Source: Halieaceae bacterium UBA5044
GTDB lineage: Bacteria; Pseudomonadota; Gammaproteobacteria; Pseudomonadales; Halieaceae
DNA: 64,000 nt
Assembly: GCA_002416125.1 (NCBI GenBank)
Contig: DIBU01000008.1
Location: forward strand, 1-64,000
Direction of reading: 5' to 3'
Both the position numbers and the translations under genes were made by a program. The notes under the pieces were generated by a model. The model ran no database searches, was not told the DNA's origin, and saw nothing but the letters and a program-made list of their open reading frames with translations. This document shows positions 15,541-25,400 of the stretch, in pieces (within the stretch, counting starts at the first letter, position 1; each line of letters opens with the position of its first letter).

Positions 15541-16884
15541 ATGTCCCTTGAAGCCGACTGGTTCCTGCGGGCCCACCCGGAGATCACCACCGTCGAGGCG
15601 CTGCTGCCCGACTGCAACGGCATCATGCGCGGCAAGTGGCTGCCCAGACACAAACTCGGAAAGATCTTCGACGGGGAGCTGAAGCTGCCCAAAACCGCCT
15701 TGAGCCTGGACATCTGGGGCCGCGATGTCGAAGAGCTGGTATTCGCCTCCGGTGATGCGGACGGTATCTGTCGCCCCGTGGAAGGCTCACTGCTGCCTAC
15801 ACCCTGGTCGCCCGGCGGTCAGCACGGGCAGATCATGCTGTCGATGTTCGATGCCGATGGCATGCCCTACCTCGGCGACCCGCGCCATGTATTGAAGCAG
15901 GTGGTGTCGCGCTTCCAGGAAGCCGGCTGGACCCCGGTGGTCGCTGCCGAGCTCGAATTCAGCCTGGTGCGCTGGGAAAACGTGGTGCCCCTGCATACCT
16001 GCCCGTCGCCCGCCGGCGGCCCCCCCATAGGGGGTAATATGTACGGTCTGGACGTGCTCAACCAGCACCAGCAGATGATGGAGGACCTGCGCACTGCCTG
16101 CGAGTTGCAGGACCTGCCATTTGATGGCGTGGTCAAGGAATCGGCACCGTCACAATACGAAATCAACATGCAGCACGTGCCCAGCCCGGTGCTTGCTGCC
16201 AAGCAGATCCTGATGATGAAGCGCCTGATCAAGGGCGTCGCGCACCAGCACGGGCTGGTGGCCAGCTTCATGCCGAAACCCTTTGAGGAAGAGGCCGGCA
16301 ACGGCATGCATGTGCATGTCAGCATGCTCGACGGAGAAGGCCGGAACGTATTCGATGACGGCACAGAGCGCGGCACCCCGCTGCTGCACCAGGCCATCGC
16401 CGGCTGCCTGCAGCACATGAGCGACTCCATGATCATTTTTTCCCCGGGCTACAACGGCTATCGCCGCTTCCAGCCGGGTACTCACGCACCGACCTACCCC
16501 AGCTGGGGTTACGAGAATCGCACGGTCGCTGTTCGGGTGCCGGCGGGCTCCCATGCCGCGCGCCGCCTCGAGCACCGGGTTCCCGGTGCCGACGCCAATC
16601 CCTACCTGCTGCTCGCCGTGATCCTGGCGGCGATGCTGGAAGGCATTGAAACCCAGGCCTCGCCGGGCAGCCCGACGCGCGGCGATGGCTACTCCCAGAA
16701 AACCGGCTCGCTGCCCGGCTACATGCACGAGGCACTGGACCGCTTCCGCAGTTCCGACTTTATCCGCGCCTCGCTGGGCGGCGAGATGCAGCGCATCTTC
16801 ACGCTCACCAAGGAACAGGAGGTAGCGGAGTTCCGCCGCCGGGTCTCGCTGCTGGAGTACCAGTCCTACCTGGAACGCACCTGA
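15541..16884 (+). CDS. Glutamine synthetase family, PuuA-like
   Basis: A 447-residue GS-fold ligase. The N-terminal half has DCNGIMRGKWLPRHK; metal-binding Glu residues lie in VVAAELEFSL (about 137-139); metal and glutamate-site motifs NGMHVHVSM and ENRTVAVRVPAGS follow, with RLEHRVPGADANPYL near the end. The RGKWLPRHKL segment and the absence of the GlnA adenylylation-site tyrosine loop point to gamma-glutamylpolyamine synthetase (PuuA/GlnA3 type) rather than housekeeping GlnA. The ATG at 15541 is preferred; an in-frame TTG at 15523 would add six residues. No other puu gene is adjacent on the downstream side. Confidence 0.85.
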   Translation: MSLEADWFLRAHPEITTVEALLPDCNGIMRGKWLPRHKLGKIFDGELKLPKTALSLDIWGRDVEELVFASGDADGICRPVEGSLLPTPWSPGGQHGQIMLSMFDADGMPYLGDPRHVLKQVVSRFQEAGWTPVVAAELEFSLVRWENVVPLHTCPSPAGGPPIGGNMYGLDVLNQHQQMMEDLRTACELQDLPFDGVVKESAPSQYEINMQHVPSPVLAAKQILMMKRLIKGVAHQHGLVASFMPKPFEEEAGNGMHVHVSMLDGEGRNVFDDGTERGTPLLHQAIAGCLQHMSDSMIIFSPGYNGYRRFQPGTHAPTYPSWGYENRTVAVRVPAGSHAARRLEHRVPGADANPYLLLAVILAAMLEGIETQASPGSPTRGDGYSQKTGSLPGYMHEALDRFRSSDFIRASLGGEMQRIFTLTKEQEVAEFRRRVSLLEYQSYLERT

Positions 16885-16955
16885 GCGCAGCAGGAACCCT
16901 GGCCGCTCCCGCGGGTCCAATGGTCTACACCCGCCCTCTCAGCCCCAAAGCGCAG

Positions 16956-16961
16956 TATACT
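16956..16961 (+). promoter_or_regulatory. Strong -10 element abutting an ATG (leaderless candidate)
   Basis: TATACT ends 7 bases before the ATG of the downstream gene at 16969, so transcription would begin at or within a base or two of the start codon. No ribosome-binding site is visible. The -35 region is poor. Confidence 0.45.
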
Positions 16962-16968
16962 CCGCATC

Positions 16969-17799
16969 ATGACAACCCCGTTCCCTTCCCCTGCAACCGC
17001 CGCTATCGCCCGCTGCATCCTGGCCACGCTACTGCTGTGTCGGGCAGTCCTGGTCGGGGCGGAGCCACAGGGTATTGCGCACTGTATTGCCGGGCTGGGC
17101 GCAGAGCAGCGGCAGAACGCGGTACCGCTGGGCCCTGATATCCATATCGTCAGCTGGAACATACAGAAGGCAGGCAACCCGGGCTGGGCGGAAGACCTGC
17201 AGCTGTTTGCCAGCGGCGCCGAGCTGGCTTTCCTGCAGGAGGCCTCCGTCTCCGCCGCCATTCCCGGCAACCTGCCGGAGGCGGGTTTCCTCGCTTTCGC
17301 GCCGGGCTACCGCAATGACAGCGACGTCACCGGTGTGCTCACCCTGAGCCGGTACCCACCCAGCCTCGAGTGCGACTTTTCCTCCGATGAACCCCTGCTG
17401 CAAACCCCCAAGGCGGCATCGGTGACTGAATATCCCCTGGCGGGTCGCGACGAACGCCTGCTGGCGATCAACATCCACTCGGTGAACTTCAGCTTCGGCC
17501 TGCAGCGGTACCGGGAGCAGCTGGCGGCGCTGTCCACGCTGATCCAGCGCCATACCGGCCCGGTGTTGATCGCTGGTGATCTCAACACCTGGAACAACTA
17601 CCGGATGCAGGCACTGAACGACTTCATGGCGGCCCACGACCTGAGCGCCGTGCGCTTCCTGCCCGACCTGCGCACCACCGTTTTCGGCAACGCGCTGGAT
17701 CATGTGCTGGTGCGCGGCCTGCAGACTGCATCCGCCGTGGTGATCCCCGTGGAGACCTCTGATCACAACCCGCTGCTGGTCAGCCTGCGGTTGCCGTGA
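16969..17799 (+). CDS. Secreted endonuclease/exonuclease/phosphatase-fold protein
   Basis: A 276-residue protein with an N-terminal signal-like hydrophobic segment (about residues 10-32) and an EEP domain. Visible are HIVSWNIQKAGNPGW (metal Asn), AFLQEAS (metal Glu), VNFSFG (in place of the usual His-rich strand), LIAGDLNTWNN (Asp/Asn) and the terminal SDHNPLLVSL (catalytic Asp-His). Members include DNase I, Exo III and phosphoesterases. The periplasmic location suggests nuclease or phosphodiesterase activity, but the substrate cannot be assigned. It may be expressed leaderlessly. Confidence 0.85.
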   Translation: MTTPFPSPATAAIARCILATLLLCRAVLVGAEPQGIAHCIAGLGAEQRQNAVPLGPDIHIVSWNIQKAGNPGWAEDLQLFASGAELAFLQEASVSAAIPGNLPEAGFLAFAPGYRNDSDVTGVLTLSRYPPSLECDFSSDEPLLQTPKAASVTEYPLAGRDERLLAINIHSVNFSFGLQRYREQLAALSTLIQRHTGPVLIAGDLNTWNNYRMQALNDFMAAHDLSAVRFLPDLRTTVFGNALDHVLVRGLQTASAVVIPVETSDHNPLLVSLRLP

Positions 17800-17867
17800 G
17801 CAAGACTTTTTCACCGCGGCACGCTAGTATGCCCCCCAGAATTCCACCTGCCTGAGCATTGCAATCC

Positions 17868-19052
17868 ATGCCCGAGAACGTAGTTAAACCCCCACTGATT
17901 GCCGTCAACACGGTGATTTTTGTCGGCTTTCCCCTGCTGGCCCTGATCCTGGTGCCCCTCTGGGCGATATACCACGGGTTTTCCGCCTCGCAGTGGCTGT
18001 GGGCACTGGTCTTCCTGTACCTGAACGGTCTGTCGATTACCGGCGGCTATCACCGCCTGTGGGCACACAACGCCTACGAGGCACACCCCGCACTCAAGTG
18101 GTTTTTTGCCTTCTGGGGTGCCGGCGCACTGCAGAACAGCATCCTGATCTGGGCCTCCGATCACCGCCGGCACCACCGGCACGTCGACGACAATGACAAG
18201 GACCCCTACTCCGCGGGGCGTGGTCTCTGGTTCAGCCACATGGGCTGGATGTTGCGCAACTACCCGAGTGGCGAGAATGATTTCAGTAACGCCAGGGACC
18301 TGGAGCGGGACCCGATCGTGATGTGGCAACACCGCCATTACGTGGCGTTGACCACGTTCATGAACCTGGGACTGCCGCTGCTGCTGGGCCTGGCTCTGGG
18401 TGACGTGGTGGGTACCGTATTGCTGGTGGGTCTGTTGCGACTGGTGGTCAACCACCACGTGACGTTCTTTATCAACTCACTCGCACATTTCTGGGGCAGC
18501 CGCCCCTACACCGAGGCCAACAGCGCCCGGGACAACGGTTTTCTGGCCTTCCTGACCTACGGCGAGGGTTATCACAACTTCCACCACATCTTCCAGAATG
18601 ACTACCGCAACGGCATACGCTGGTGGCAGTGGGATCCCACCAAGTGGATGATTCGACTGTGCGCCAGCGTGGGACTGGCGCGCAACCTGGTGCGGGTCCC
18701 GGACTTCCGTATCCAGCGGGCCATGCTCGACACCCAGTTTGCCCGGGCACGGCGCGAGCTGGAGGCCAAGGCAGGCAATGAGACATTGCGCGAGCTGCTG
18801 GAGCGCGAGTACCAGCTGTTCACCGAATCCGTCAACCAGTGGCGGGCACTGCAATCCGAGCGCTATGAACGCAAGGTGGCGGACCTCGGCGATGCGCTGG
18901 AAGCACGCCGCCTGCAGATGCTGGACAAATGGGAGCACGCAGCCCTGCGCTCTCGTCTGAAGGAGCTGGAGTACGCACTGGAGAACCAGCGCAAGCGGCT
19001 GGGCATGCTGCTGCAGCAACTGCAGATGCCTGCCGCCGCCGCGAGCGCCTGA
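17868..19052 (+). CDS. Acyl-CoA/acyl-lipid delta-9 fatty-acid desaturase
   Basis: A 394-residue integral-membrane di-iron desaturase. The three His boxes are HRLWAH (HxxxxH), HRRHH and the late HNFHH, with NHHVTFFINSLAH between. Four hydrophobic helices occupy the first about 200 residues. The last about 120 residues are a charged coiled coil (ARRELEAKAG through LKELEYALENQRKRL) beyond the catalytic core. It introduces a cis double bond into saturated acyl chains and helps adjust membrane fluidity. The ATG at 17868 is chosen over a TTG at 17859. Confidence 0.92.
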   Translation: MPENVVKPPLIAVNTVIFVGFPLLALILVPLWAIYHGFSASQWLWALVFLYLNGLSITGGYHRLWAHNAYEAHPALKWFFAFWGAGALQNSILIWASDHRRHHRHVDDNDKDPYSAGRGLWFSHMGWMLRNYPSGENDFSNARDLERDPIVMWQHRHYVALTTFMNLGLPLLLGLALGDVVGTVLLVGLLRLVVNHHVTFFINSLAHFWGSRPYTEANSARDNGFLAFLTYGEGYHNFHHIFQNDYRNGIRWWQWDPTKWMIRLCASVGLARNLVRVPDFRIQRAMLDTQFARARRELEAKAGNETLRELLEREYQLFTESVNQWRALQSERYERKVADLGDALEARRLQMLDKWEHAALRSRLKELEYALENQRKRLGMLLQQLQMPAAAASA

Positions 19053-19137
19053 TCCCGCAGGCGCCCTCGCGCGTAACAGTCCCACACCGGCGGCGCAGCG
19101 CTACAGTGCCAGCGACCGCCCACACAGGAGACGCCCC

Positions 19138-19623
19138 ATGACCCGTTCACTGTATGACTTCACCTGCGCCCTGCCGAATGGCAAGGCCGCCACCCTGGAA
19201 GACTACCGCGGCAAAGTGCTGCTGGTGGTCAATACCGCGTCCAAGTGCGGCTTCACGCCCCAGTTTGCCGGGCTGGAAAAGCTCTATGAAACCTACAGCG
19301 AACGCGGTTTTGCCGTGCTCGGTTTTCCCTGCAACCAGTTCGGCAAGCAGGACCCCGGCAGCAACGATGAAATCATGGAGTTCTGTCAGGTGAACTACGG
19401 GGTCAGTTTCCCCATGTTTGCCAAGGTGGACGTCAACGGCGCCTCGGCGGACCCCCTGTTCCAACACCTGAAAAAGCAGGCACCCGGGGCACTCGGATCA
19501 CAGGGCATCAAGTGGAACTTCACCAAGTTCCTGATCGACACCGAGGGCAACGTGGTCAAACGCTACGCACCGACCACGCGCCCGGAAGATATCGCCCGGG
19601 ATATCGAATCCCTGCTGCCCTGA
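19138..19623 (+). CDS. Glutathione peroxidase family (cysteine type)
   Basis: A 161-residue thioredoxin-fold peroxidase. The peroxidatic site is VNTASKCGFTPQF with Cys (TGC codon) in place of selenocysteine. The conserved Gln/Asn loop FPCNQFGKQDPG and the Trp/Asn motif KWNFTKFLID are present. Such proteins reduce hydroperoxides, often using thioredoxin as donor. It ends 15 bp before the convergent prfC stop. Confidence 0.95.
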   Translation: MTRSLYDFTCALPNGKAATLEDYRGKVLLVVNTASKCGFTPQFAGLEKLYETYSERGFAVLGFPCNQFGKQDPGSNDEIMEFCQVNYGVSFPMFAKVDVNGASADPLFQHLKKQAPGALGSQGIKWNFTKFLIDTEGNVVKRYAPTTRPEDIARDIESLLP

Positions 19624-19638
19624 GGCGGCCGCTGCGGG

Positions 19639-21216
19639 CTAGTGCTCGCGCGTGGCCAGGAAGTCGATGTCCGGCCAGCGCTCCTCCATCAGCGACAGGT
19701 TGACCCGCGTAGGCGCCAGGTAGGTCAGGTGCCCACCGCCATCAATCGAGAGCTGGTCGGAGGCCTTCTTGCGGAACTCCTCCAGTTTGCGCGGATCGTC
19801 GCTGTGTACCCAGCGCGCCGTGTACACGTTGACCGGCTCATAGCCCGCCTCCACCTTGTACTCGTCCGCCAGTCGGTACACCACCACATCGAACTGCAGT
19901 TGGCCGACCGCACCCACAATCAGGTCCGATGAATTCAGGGGTGCAAACACCTGGGTCGAGCCTTCCTCGGAGAGTTGTTGCAGGCCCTTCTGCAGTTGCT
20001 TGGACTTCATCGGGTCGCGCAGGCGAATGCGGCGAAAGAGTTCCGGCGCAAAGTGCGGAATGCCTGAAAACTGCAGCTCCTCGCCCTCGGTAAAGGTGTC
20101 ACCGATCTGGATCGTGCCGTGGTTGTGCAGGCCGATGATATCGCCGGCAAAAGCCTCCTCCACCAGCACCCGCTCGCCGGCCTTGAAAGTCACCGCGTCG
20201 ACCACACGCACATCCTTGCCGATACGGGTATGGCGCATCTTCATGCCCTTCTGGTAGCGACCGGAGCAGACGCGCAGGAAGGCAATGCGGTCCCGGTGCC
20301 GGGGATCCATATTGGCCTGTATCTTGAAAACAAAGCCGGAAAACGTGGGCTCCGCCGCACTCACCTGGCGCGGGGTCGCTTCCCGGCCCTGGGGCGCCGG
20401 CGCCCACTCGACGAAATCGTCCAGCATTTCGCGCACGCCGAAGTTGCCCAGCGCCGTGCCGAAGAAGACCGGGCTCAGCTTGCCGGCGAGAAACGCCTCT
20501 TGATCGAAGGGGTGGCTGGCGCCGCGAACCAGCTCGATCTCCTCTGCAAATGCCTCCCAGGCATCGCCCAGCAGCGCGCGCCCCTCGGCACTCGCCAGAC
20601 CCTCGATGCGGCGGTCGTCGGGCAGTATGCTGCCCTGGCCCGGAGTGAACACGTGGATCACGTCCGTATACAGGTTGTAGACACCCTTGAAATCACGCCC
20701 CATGCCGATGGGCCAGTTGATGGGGGCGCCGGCGATGTCCAGCACCGACTCGATTTCATCGAGCAGTTCAATCGGGTCGCGAATATCCCTGTCCATCTTG
20801 TTCACGAAGCTGAAGATCGGGGTGTCGCGCAGGCGGCAGACCCCCATGAGCTTGATCGTGCGGTCTTCCACCCCTTTCGCGCCATCAATCACCATCAATG
20901 CCGAGTCGACGGCCGTCAGCGTTCGATAGGTATCCTCGGAGAAATCCTCGTGACCCGGTGTATCCAGCAGGTTCACCGTGCGCCCGCGATAGGGAAACTG
21001 CATCACCGAGGAGGTCACGGAAATGCCGCGTTCCTGCTCCAGGGTCATCCAGTCGGAGGTGGCGTGGGGACCGCGCTTGCCCTTGACACTGCCCGCCACC
21101 TGAATGGCGTTGCCCAACAGCAACAGTTTTTCGGTGATGGTGGTCTTGCCTGCGTCGGGGTGCGAGATGATGGCGAATGTGCGTCGGTTGGCAATTGCCT
21201 TTGTCAAGTCTGCCAT
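19639..21216 (-). CDS. prfC: Peptide chain release factor 3
   Basis: A 525-residue translational GTPase that recycles RF1/RF2 from the ribosome. The G1 motif SHPDAGKTTITEKLL, switch/G2 (TSSVMQFPYRG), G3 DTPGHEDFSEDT and G4 NKMDRD are intact, followed by the RF3 C-terminal domain. Length equals the E. coli protein. A -10 TATAAT sits 27 bp upstream. It is transcribed divergently from the RND pump. Confidence 0.97.
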   Translation of the reverse strand: MADLTKAIANRRTFAIISHPDAGKTTITEKLLLLGNAIQVAGSVKGKRGPHATSDWMTLEQERGISVTSSVMQFPYRGRTVNLLDTPGHEDFSEDTYRTLTAVDSALMVIDGAKGVEDRTIKLMGVCRLRDTPIFSFVNKMDRDIRDPIELLDEIESVLDIAGAPINWPIGMGRDFKGVYNLYTDVIHVFTPGQGSILPDDRRIEGLASAEGRALLGDAWEAFAEEIELVRGASHPFDQEAFLAGKLSPVFFGTALGNFGVREMLDDFVEWAPAPQGREATPRQVSAAEPTFSGFVFKIQANMDPRHRDRIAFLRVCSGRYQKGMKMRHTRIGKDVRVVDAVTFKAGERVLVEEAFAGDIIGLHNHGTIQIGDTFTEGEELQFSGIPHFAPELFRRIRLRDPMKSKQLQKGLQQLSEEGSTQVFAPLNSSDLIVGAVGQLQFDVVVYRLADEYKVEAGYEPVNVYTARWVHSDDPRKLEEFRKKASDQLSIDGGGHLTYLAPTRVNLSLMEERWPDIDFLATREH

Positions 21217-21242
21217 GCTGGAACCTGCCGGAAAAACGGAGG

Positions 21243-21248
21243 ATTATA
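21243..21248 (-). promoter_or_regulatory. prfC -10 element
   Basis: A perfect minus-strand TATAAT, 27 bp before the prfC ATG. The matching -35 region (CTGCCT at 17-bp spacing) is poor. Confidence 0.5.
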
Positions 21249-21326
21249 CGCGCTTTGGCGACAACAGGCAGCGCCCCGGGGAACCCGCGGCGCTACCCGG
21301 GGTCAATGACCGCAGGGTTTTTGCGG

Positions 21327-21332
21327 TATAAT
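21327..21332 (+). promoter_or_regulatory. RND operon -10 element
   Basis: A perfect plus-strand TATAAT, 48 bp before the adaptor ATG, in the prfC/RND divergent gap. No clear -35 is visible, so activation or sigma variation is possible. Confidence 0.45.
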
Positions 21333-21380
21333 CGACGGCGCGCAACCGGCAGTCCCGGCGCCCGGCAGACAGGATCTTTC

Positions 21381-22436
21381 ATGAAACGTTTTTTCATCGC
21401 CGCACTGGCCATTGCGGCCGTTGGCGCATTGCTGTGGCCCCGCCTGCAGCCGGCACCCGGCCCGGCAGCGGGCGCACAGGCGCAGCGCAGTGCTGCCACC
21501 GTGCGTACCCAGCGCCTGGAGCCACAGCCCTTCGAGAGCCGGCTGTTCTTCAATGGCACGCTGGCCGCCGAGCAATCGATCAACATCCGCAGCGAGTTGC
21601 GGGGCAAGGTTGAGAAGATCCTTTTCGAGGACGGTCAGGCAGTGCGCGCGGGCGATCCCATCATCCTCATTGAATCCGCCGAACTCGGCGCGGAGCTGCG
21701 CTCGCTGGAGGAGCAGCTGACCCTGGCGAGCACCCAGGCCGAGCGCCTGCAGAACCTGTTCGGCACCGGCGCCGTCACCGCCAGCGACCGTGACGATGCC
21801 ATCAGTCGCCGTGAAGTACTGCGCGCCGAGGTGTCACGCCTGCGGGCACGGCTGGCCAAAAGCCGTATTGAGGCTCCTTTCGCCGGCACCCTCGGCCTGC
21901 GACATGTCAGCACCGGCGACCTGATTGAAGCAGACACGCTGATCACCACCTTGCAAACCGTTGCCGACCTGCACGTGGACTTCAGCGTGCCGGAACGCTA
22001 CCGCCAACGACTGGTGCCCGGCACCACCCTGTCGCTCACTGTCAGCGGCCACGCCAACCCCTTTCCCGCCGAGGTGCGGGCCATCGACTCCCGGGTCGAC
22101 CCCTCAACGCGCACCCTGACGGTGCGGGCGGATGTCGAGAACCCGGACGGCGTGCTGCTGCCCGGAAACTACGCGCGGGTGGAACTGGTGACACGCAACG
22201 ATGCAGCCCTGGTGGTACCCAGCATCGCCGTGTTGCAGAACCTGGAAGCGGTCACCGTATTCACCGTGGAGAATGGCATCGCCGTCAGCCACGAGGTTGA
22301 AACCGGCTACCGCGACGCCAGTCGGGTAGAGATCCTCAGCGGGCTTGAGCCCGGCATGGAGGTGATTACCTCCGGCATCCAGTCGATCCGCAACGGGCAG
22401 CCCGTGACGGTGCAACGCGCGCTGGATCTCAGCTGA
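21381..22436 (+). CDS. RND efflux periplasmic adaptor (membrane fusion protein)
   Basis: A 351-residue HlyD/AcrA-type adaptor. It has an N-terminal membrane anchor or signal (KRFFIAALAIAAVGALLW), a split lipoyl/barrel-sandwich domain (GKVEKILFEDGQAVRAGDPI and SRIEAPFAGTLGLRHVSTGD), an alpha-hairpin between them, a beta-barrel, and a membrane-proximal domain. It links the inner-membrane pump to an outer-membrane channel; no TolC-like gene is in the window. The ATG at 21381 starts at the signal. The stop overlaps the permease start (TGATGG). Confidence 0.93.
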   Translation: MKRFFIAALAIAAVGALLWPRLQPAPGPAAGAQAQRSAATVRTQRLEPQPFESRLFFNGTLAAEQSINIRSELRGKVEKILFEDGQAVRAGDPIILIESAELGAELRSLEEQLTLASTQAERLQNLFGTGAVTASDRDDAISRREVLRAEVSRLRARLAKSRIEAPFAGTLGLRHVSTGDLIEADTLITTLQTVADLHVDFSVPERYRQRLVPGTTLSLTVSGHANPFPAEVRAIDSRVDPSTRTLTVRADVENPDGVLLPGNYARVELVTRNDAALVVPSIAVLQNLEAVTVFTVENGIAVSHEVETGYRDASRVEILSGLEPGMEVITSGIQSIRNGQPVTVQRALDLS

Positions 22437-25400
22437 TGGCGTTGCACGAAATCAGTATCCGCCGCCCCGTGCTGGCGGTGGTGATGTCCATTGTGATTAT
22501 CGTCTTTGGCCTGATTGGCCTGCGCGAGTTGGGTGTGCGCGAATTCCCCATGGCGCAGCGACCCATCATTTCCGTGCAGACCGGCTACCCGGGTGCCAAC
22601 GCCAGCGTGGTCGAGAGCCAGATTACCGAGGCGTTGGAGGAAGAGCTCAATACGGTCGCGGGCATCCGCACCATGACTTCGATCAGCCGCGAGGGGCTGA
22701 GCACAGTCACCACCGAGTTTTCCCTCGGCGACGATCTGGATACCGCCGCCAACGACATCCGCGACCGGGTCGGCTCCGCCATGCGACGCCTCCCCAATGC
22801 GGCAGAGGCGCCCACCATCTACAAGGCCGATGCCGATGGCGATCCCATCATCTTTCTCAGTGTACGGAGCCAGCAGCGCAACCTGATGGAACTCAGCGCG
22901 CTGGCAGACAACCTGTTCAAGTCGCGCTTTGAAACCATCTCCGGCGTGGGACAGGTGGATATCTGGGGCTACAAGGAATACGCCATGCGCCTGTGGCTGG
23001 ACCCGGACGCGCTGATCGCCCACGGGCTCACGGCCATCGATGTACGCAATGCCCTGCAGGCGGCCAACGTGGAGTTGCCCACGGGCACGCTGGAAGGCGA
23101 AACCGTCGATATCAACATCCGCACCCTCAGCCGCCTGGGTGACGATCCCGAGGACTTCAACAACCGGGTCATTCGCCGGGAGGGCGACCGGCTGGTGCGC
23201 CTGCGGGATGTCGGCCGCGCCGAGATCGGGCCACTGAACGAGCGCACGGTGCTGCGCCGGGATGGCATCACTAACGTCGGTGTCGTGCTGCGCCCGCAGA
23301 GCGGCGCCAATGAAATAGCGATCGCTGATGAGTTCTACCGCCGGCTGGCGATTATCGAGCGCGACCTGCCTGAGGATGTCGACGTCGCGGTAGGTTTCGA
23401 CACCACGACATTCATACGCGCCAGTATTCTTGAGGTCATGCAGACGCTGGGCATTGCCCTGCTGCTGGTGTGTGCGACGATTTTTGCGTTCCTGCGCGAG
23501 TGGCGCACCACCATCATTCCCCTGCTGACCATTCCCATCGCGCTGACCGGTACCTTCTTCGTGCTGTACCTGGCCGGTTTTTCCATCAATGTCCTGACGC
23601 TGCTGGGGATGGTCCTGGCCATCGGCCTGGTGGTCGATGACGCCATTGTGGTGGTGGAAAACATCTACAAACGTATTGAACGGGGCCAGAAACCGGCAGT
23701 CGCCGGCGCGGAGGGTGTGAAAGAGATCTTTTTTGCCGTTATCGCCACCACCCTGGCACTGGTTGCGGTGTTCGCGCCGCTCATTTTTCTTGGCGGCCTC
23801 ACGGGTGTGCTGTTCCGCGAGTTTGGCGTCACACTGGCGGCAGCCGTGGTCATTTCCTCCTTTGTCGCACTGACCCTGGCACCGATGCTCTGTGCGCGCT
23901 TTCTCAAGAATCGCGCGCAACACCCGGCGCTGTACCGGGCCACCGAGCCGTTCTTTGTCGGGCTTGCCGATAACTACCGGGCATCGCTGCGCGCCTTTCT
24001 GCGCCACCGCAGCTGGGCGGCGCTCATCCTGGTCGCCTGCCTGGGGCTGATTATCACCCTGTTCCGCAGCATGCCCCAGGAGCTGGCGCCACTGGAGGAC
24101 CGGAGCCAGCTCTTCGTCTCCGCGCGTGGCCCCGAGGGCGCCGGCTTCGACTATATGTCCGCGGCGATGCGTGACCTCGATACGCTGATCGCCGAGGCCG
24201 GGGGCGACGCGGTAAAGGCCCGGCTCACGGTCACCTCCCCGGGTTTCGGCTCCTCCACGACTGTCAACACCGGCTTCTCCCGTGTCGTCCTGAAAGCACC
24301 GGAAGAACGCGAGCAAACACAGGCGCAGGTGGCGGCCAACCTCACCGCGGCACTGGCCAACTTCCCGCAACTGCAGGGCTTTGTGCGCCAGTTCGATACC
24401 ATCAACGTCGGCGGTCGCGGCCTGCCCGTGCAGTTCGTCGTGCAGAATACCGACATCGAGAAGGTGCGCGATGTCATTCCGCGGTTCCTCGAGCGTGCCC
24501 AGCAACACCCCGCGTTCAGCTATGTGGACGTCAACCTCAAGTTCAACCAGCCGGAGCTGGTACTGGAGATCGACCGCGACCGCGCCGAGGCCATCGGCGT
24601 GAATACCCGCGAAATCGCCGACATCGTCCAGGCCTCTTTCAGCGGCCAGCGTTTCGGCTACTTCCTCAAGGACGGTGAGCAGTACGAGATCATTGGCCAG
24701 ATGGTACGTCAGGGGCGCGACGAGCCGACCGACCTGTCACGGCTTTCCGTGCGCGCTGCCGACGGCACCCTGGTACCCCTGCCGAACCTGGTCAGCGTGC
24801 GTGAGCAGAGTACCGCGCCCGTGCTGTATCGCTTCAACCGGTTTACCGCCGCAACCTTCTCCGCCAACCTGGCGGAGGGGGTTGCGCTTGAAAACGGCAT
24901 ACGGGCCATGCGCGAGGTGGCCAGCGACGTGCTTGACGAGAGCTATACCACCGAGCTCGCCGGGCAGTCCCGCGAGTTTGCCGAGACGGGCAGCAGCCTG
25001 GTGTTCGTTTTCGTGCTGGCCCTGCTGTTGATCTACCTGGTGCTGGCTGCACAGTTCGAGAGCTTCCGCGACCCCCTGGCCATCATGCTGACCGTCCCCA
25101 TGGCACTCACGGGCGGCCTGATCACCTTGTGGTATTTCAACCAGACCCTGAATATTTTCTCGGAAATCGGGCTGATCATGCTGATCGGTCTGGTCACCAA
25201 GAATGGCATTCTCATCGTGGAATTTGCCAACCAGCGCCGTGCCGCAGGGCTGAGCATCAACGACGCGGTCGAAGAGGCGGCGGCGGCCCGCTTCCGGCCC
25301 ATTCTCATGACCACCCTGTCGACCGTGCTGGGCACACTGCCCATCGCACTCGCGCTCGGCGCCGGCTCACAGAGCCGCGTGCCCCTGGGTCTGGCAGTCA

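Noticed and set aside
19138..19623. Selenoprotein glutathione peroxidase
   Set aside because: The active-site codon is TGC (Cys), not TGA, so no selenocysteine insertion is needed.
22307..24508. Long minus-strand open frame over the RND permease
   Set aside because: Antisense to a clear RND transporter; low-complexity Gln/His/Gly composition and no motif.
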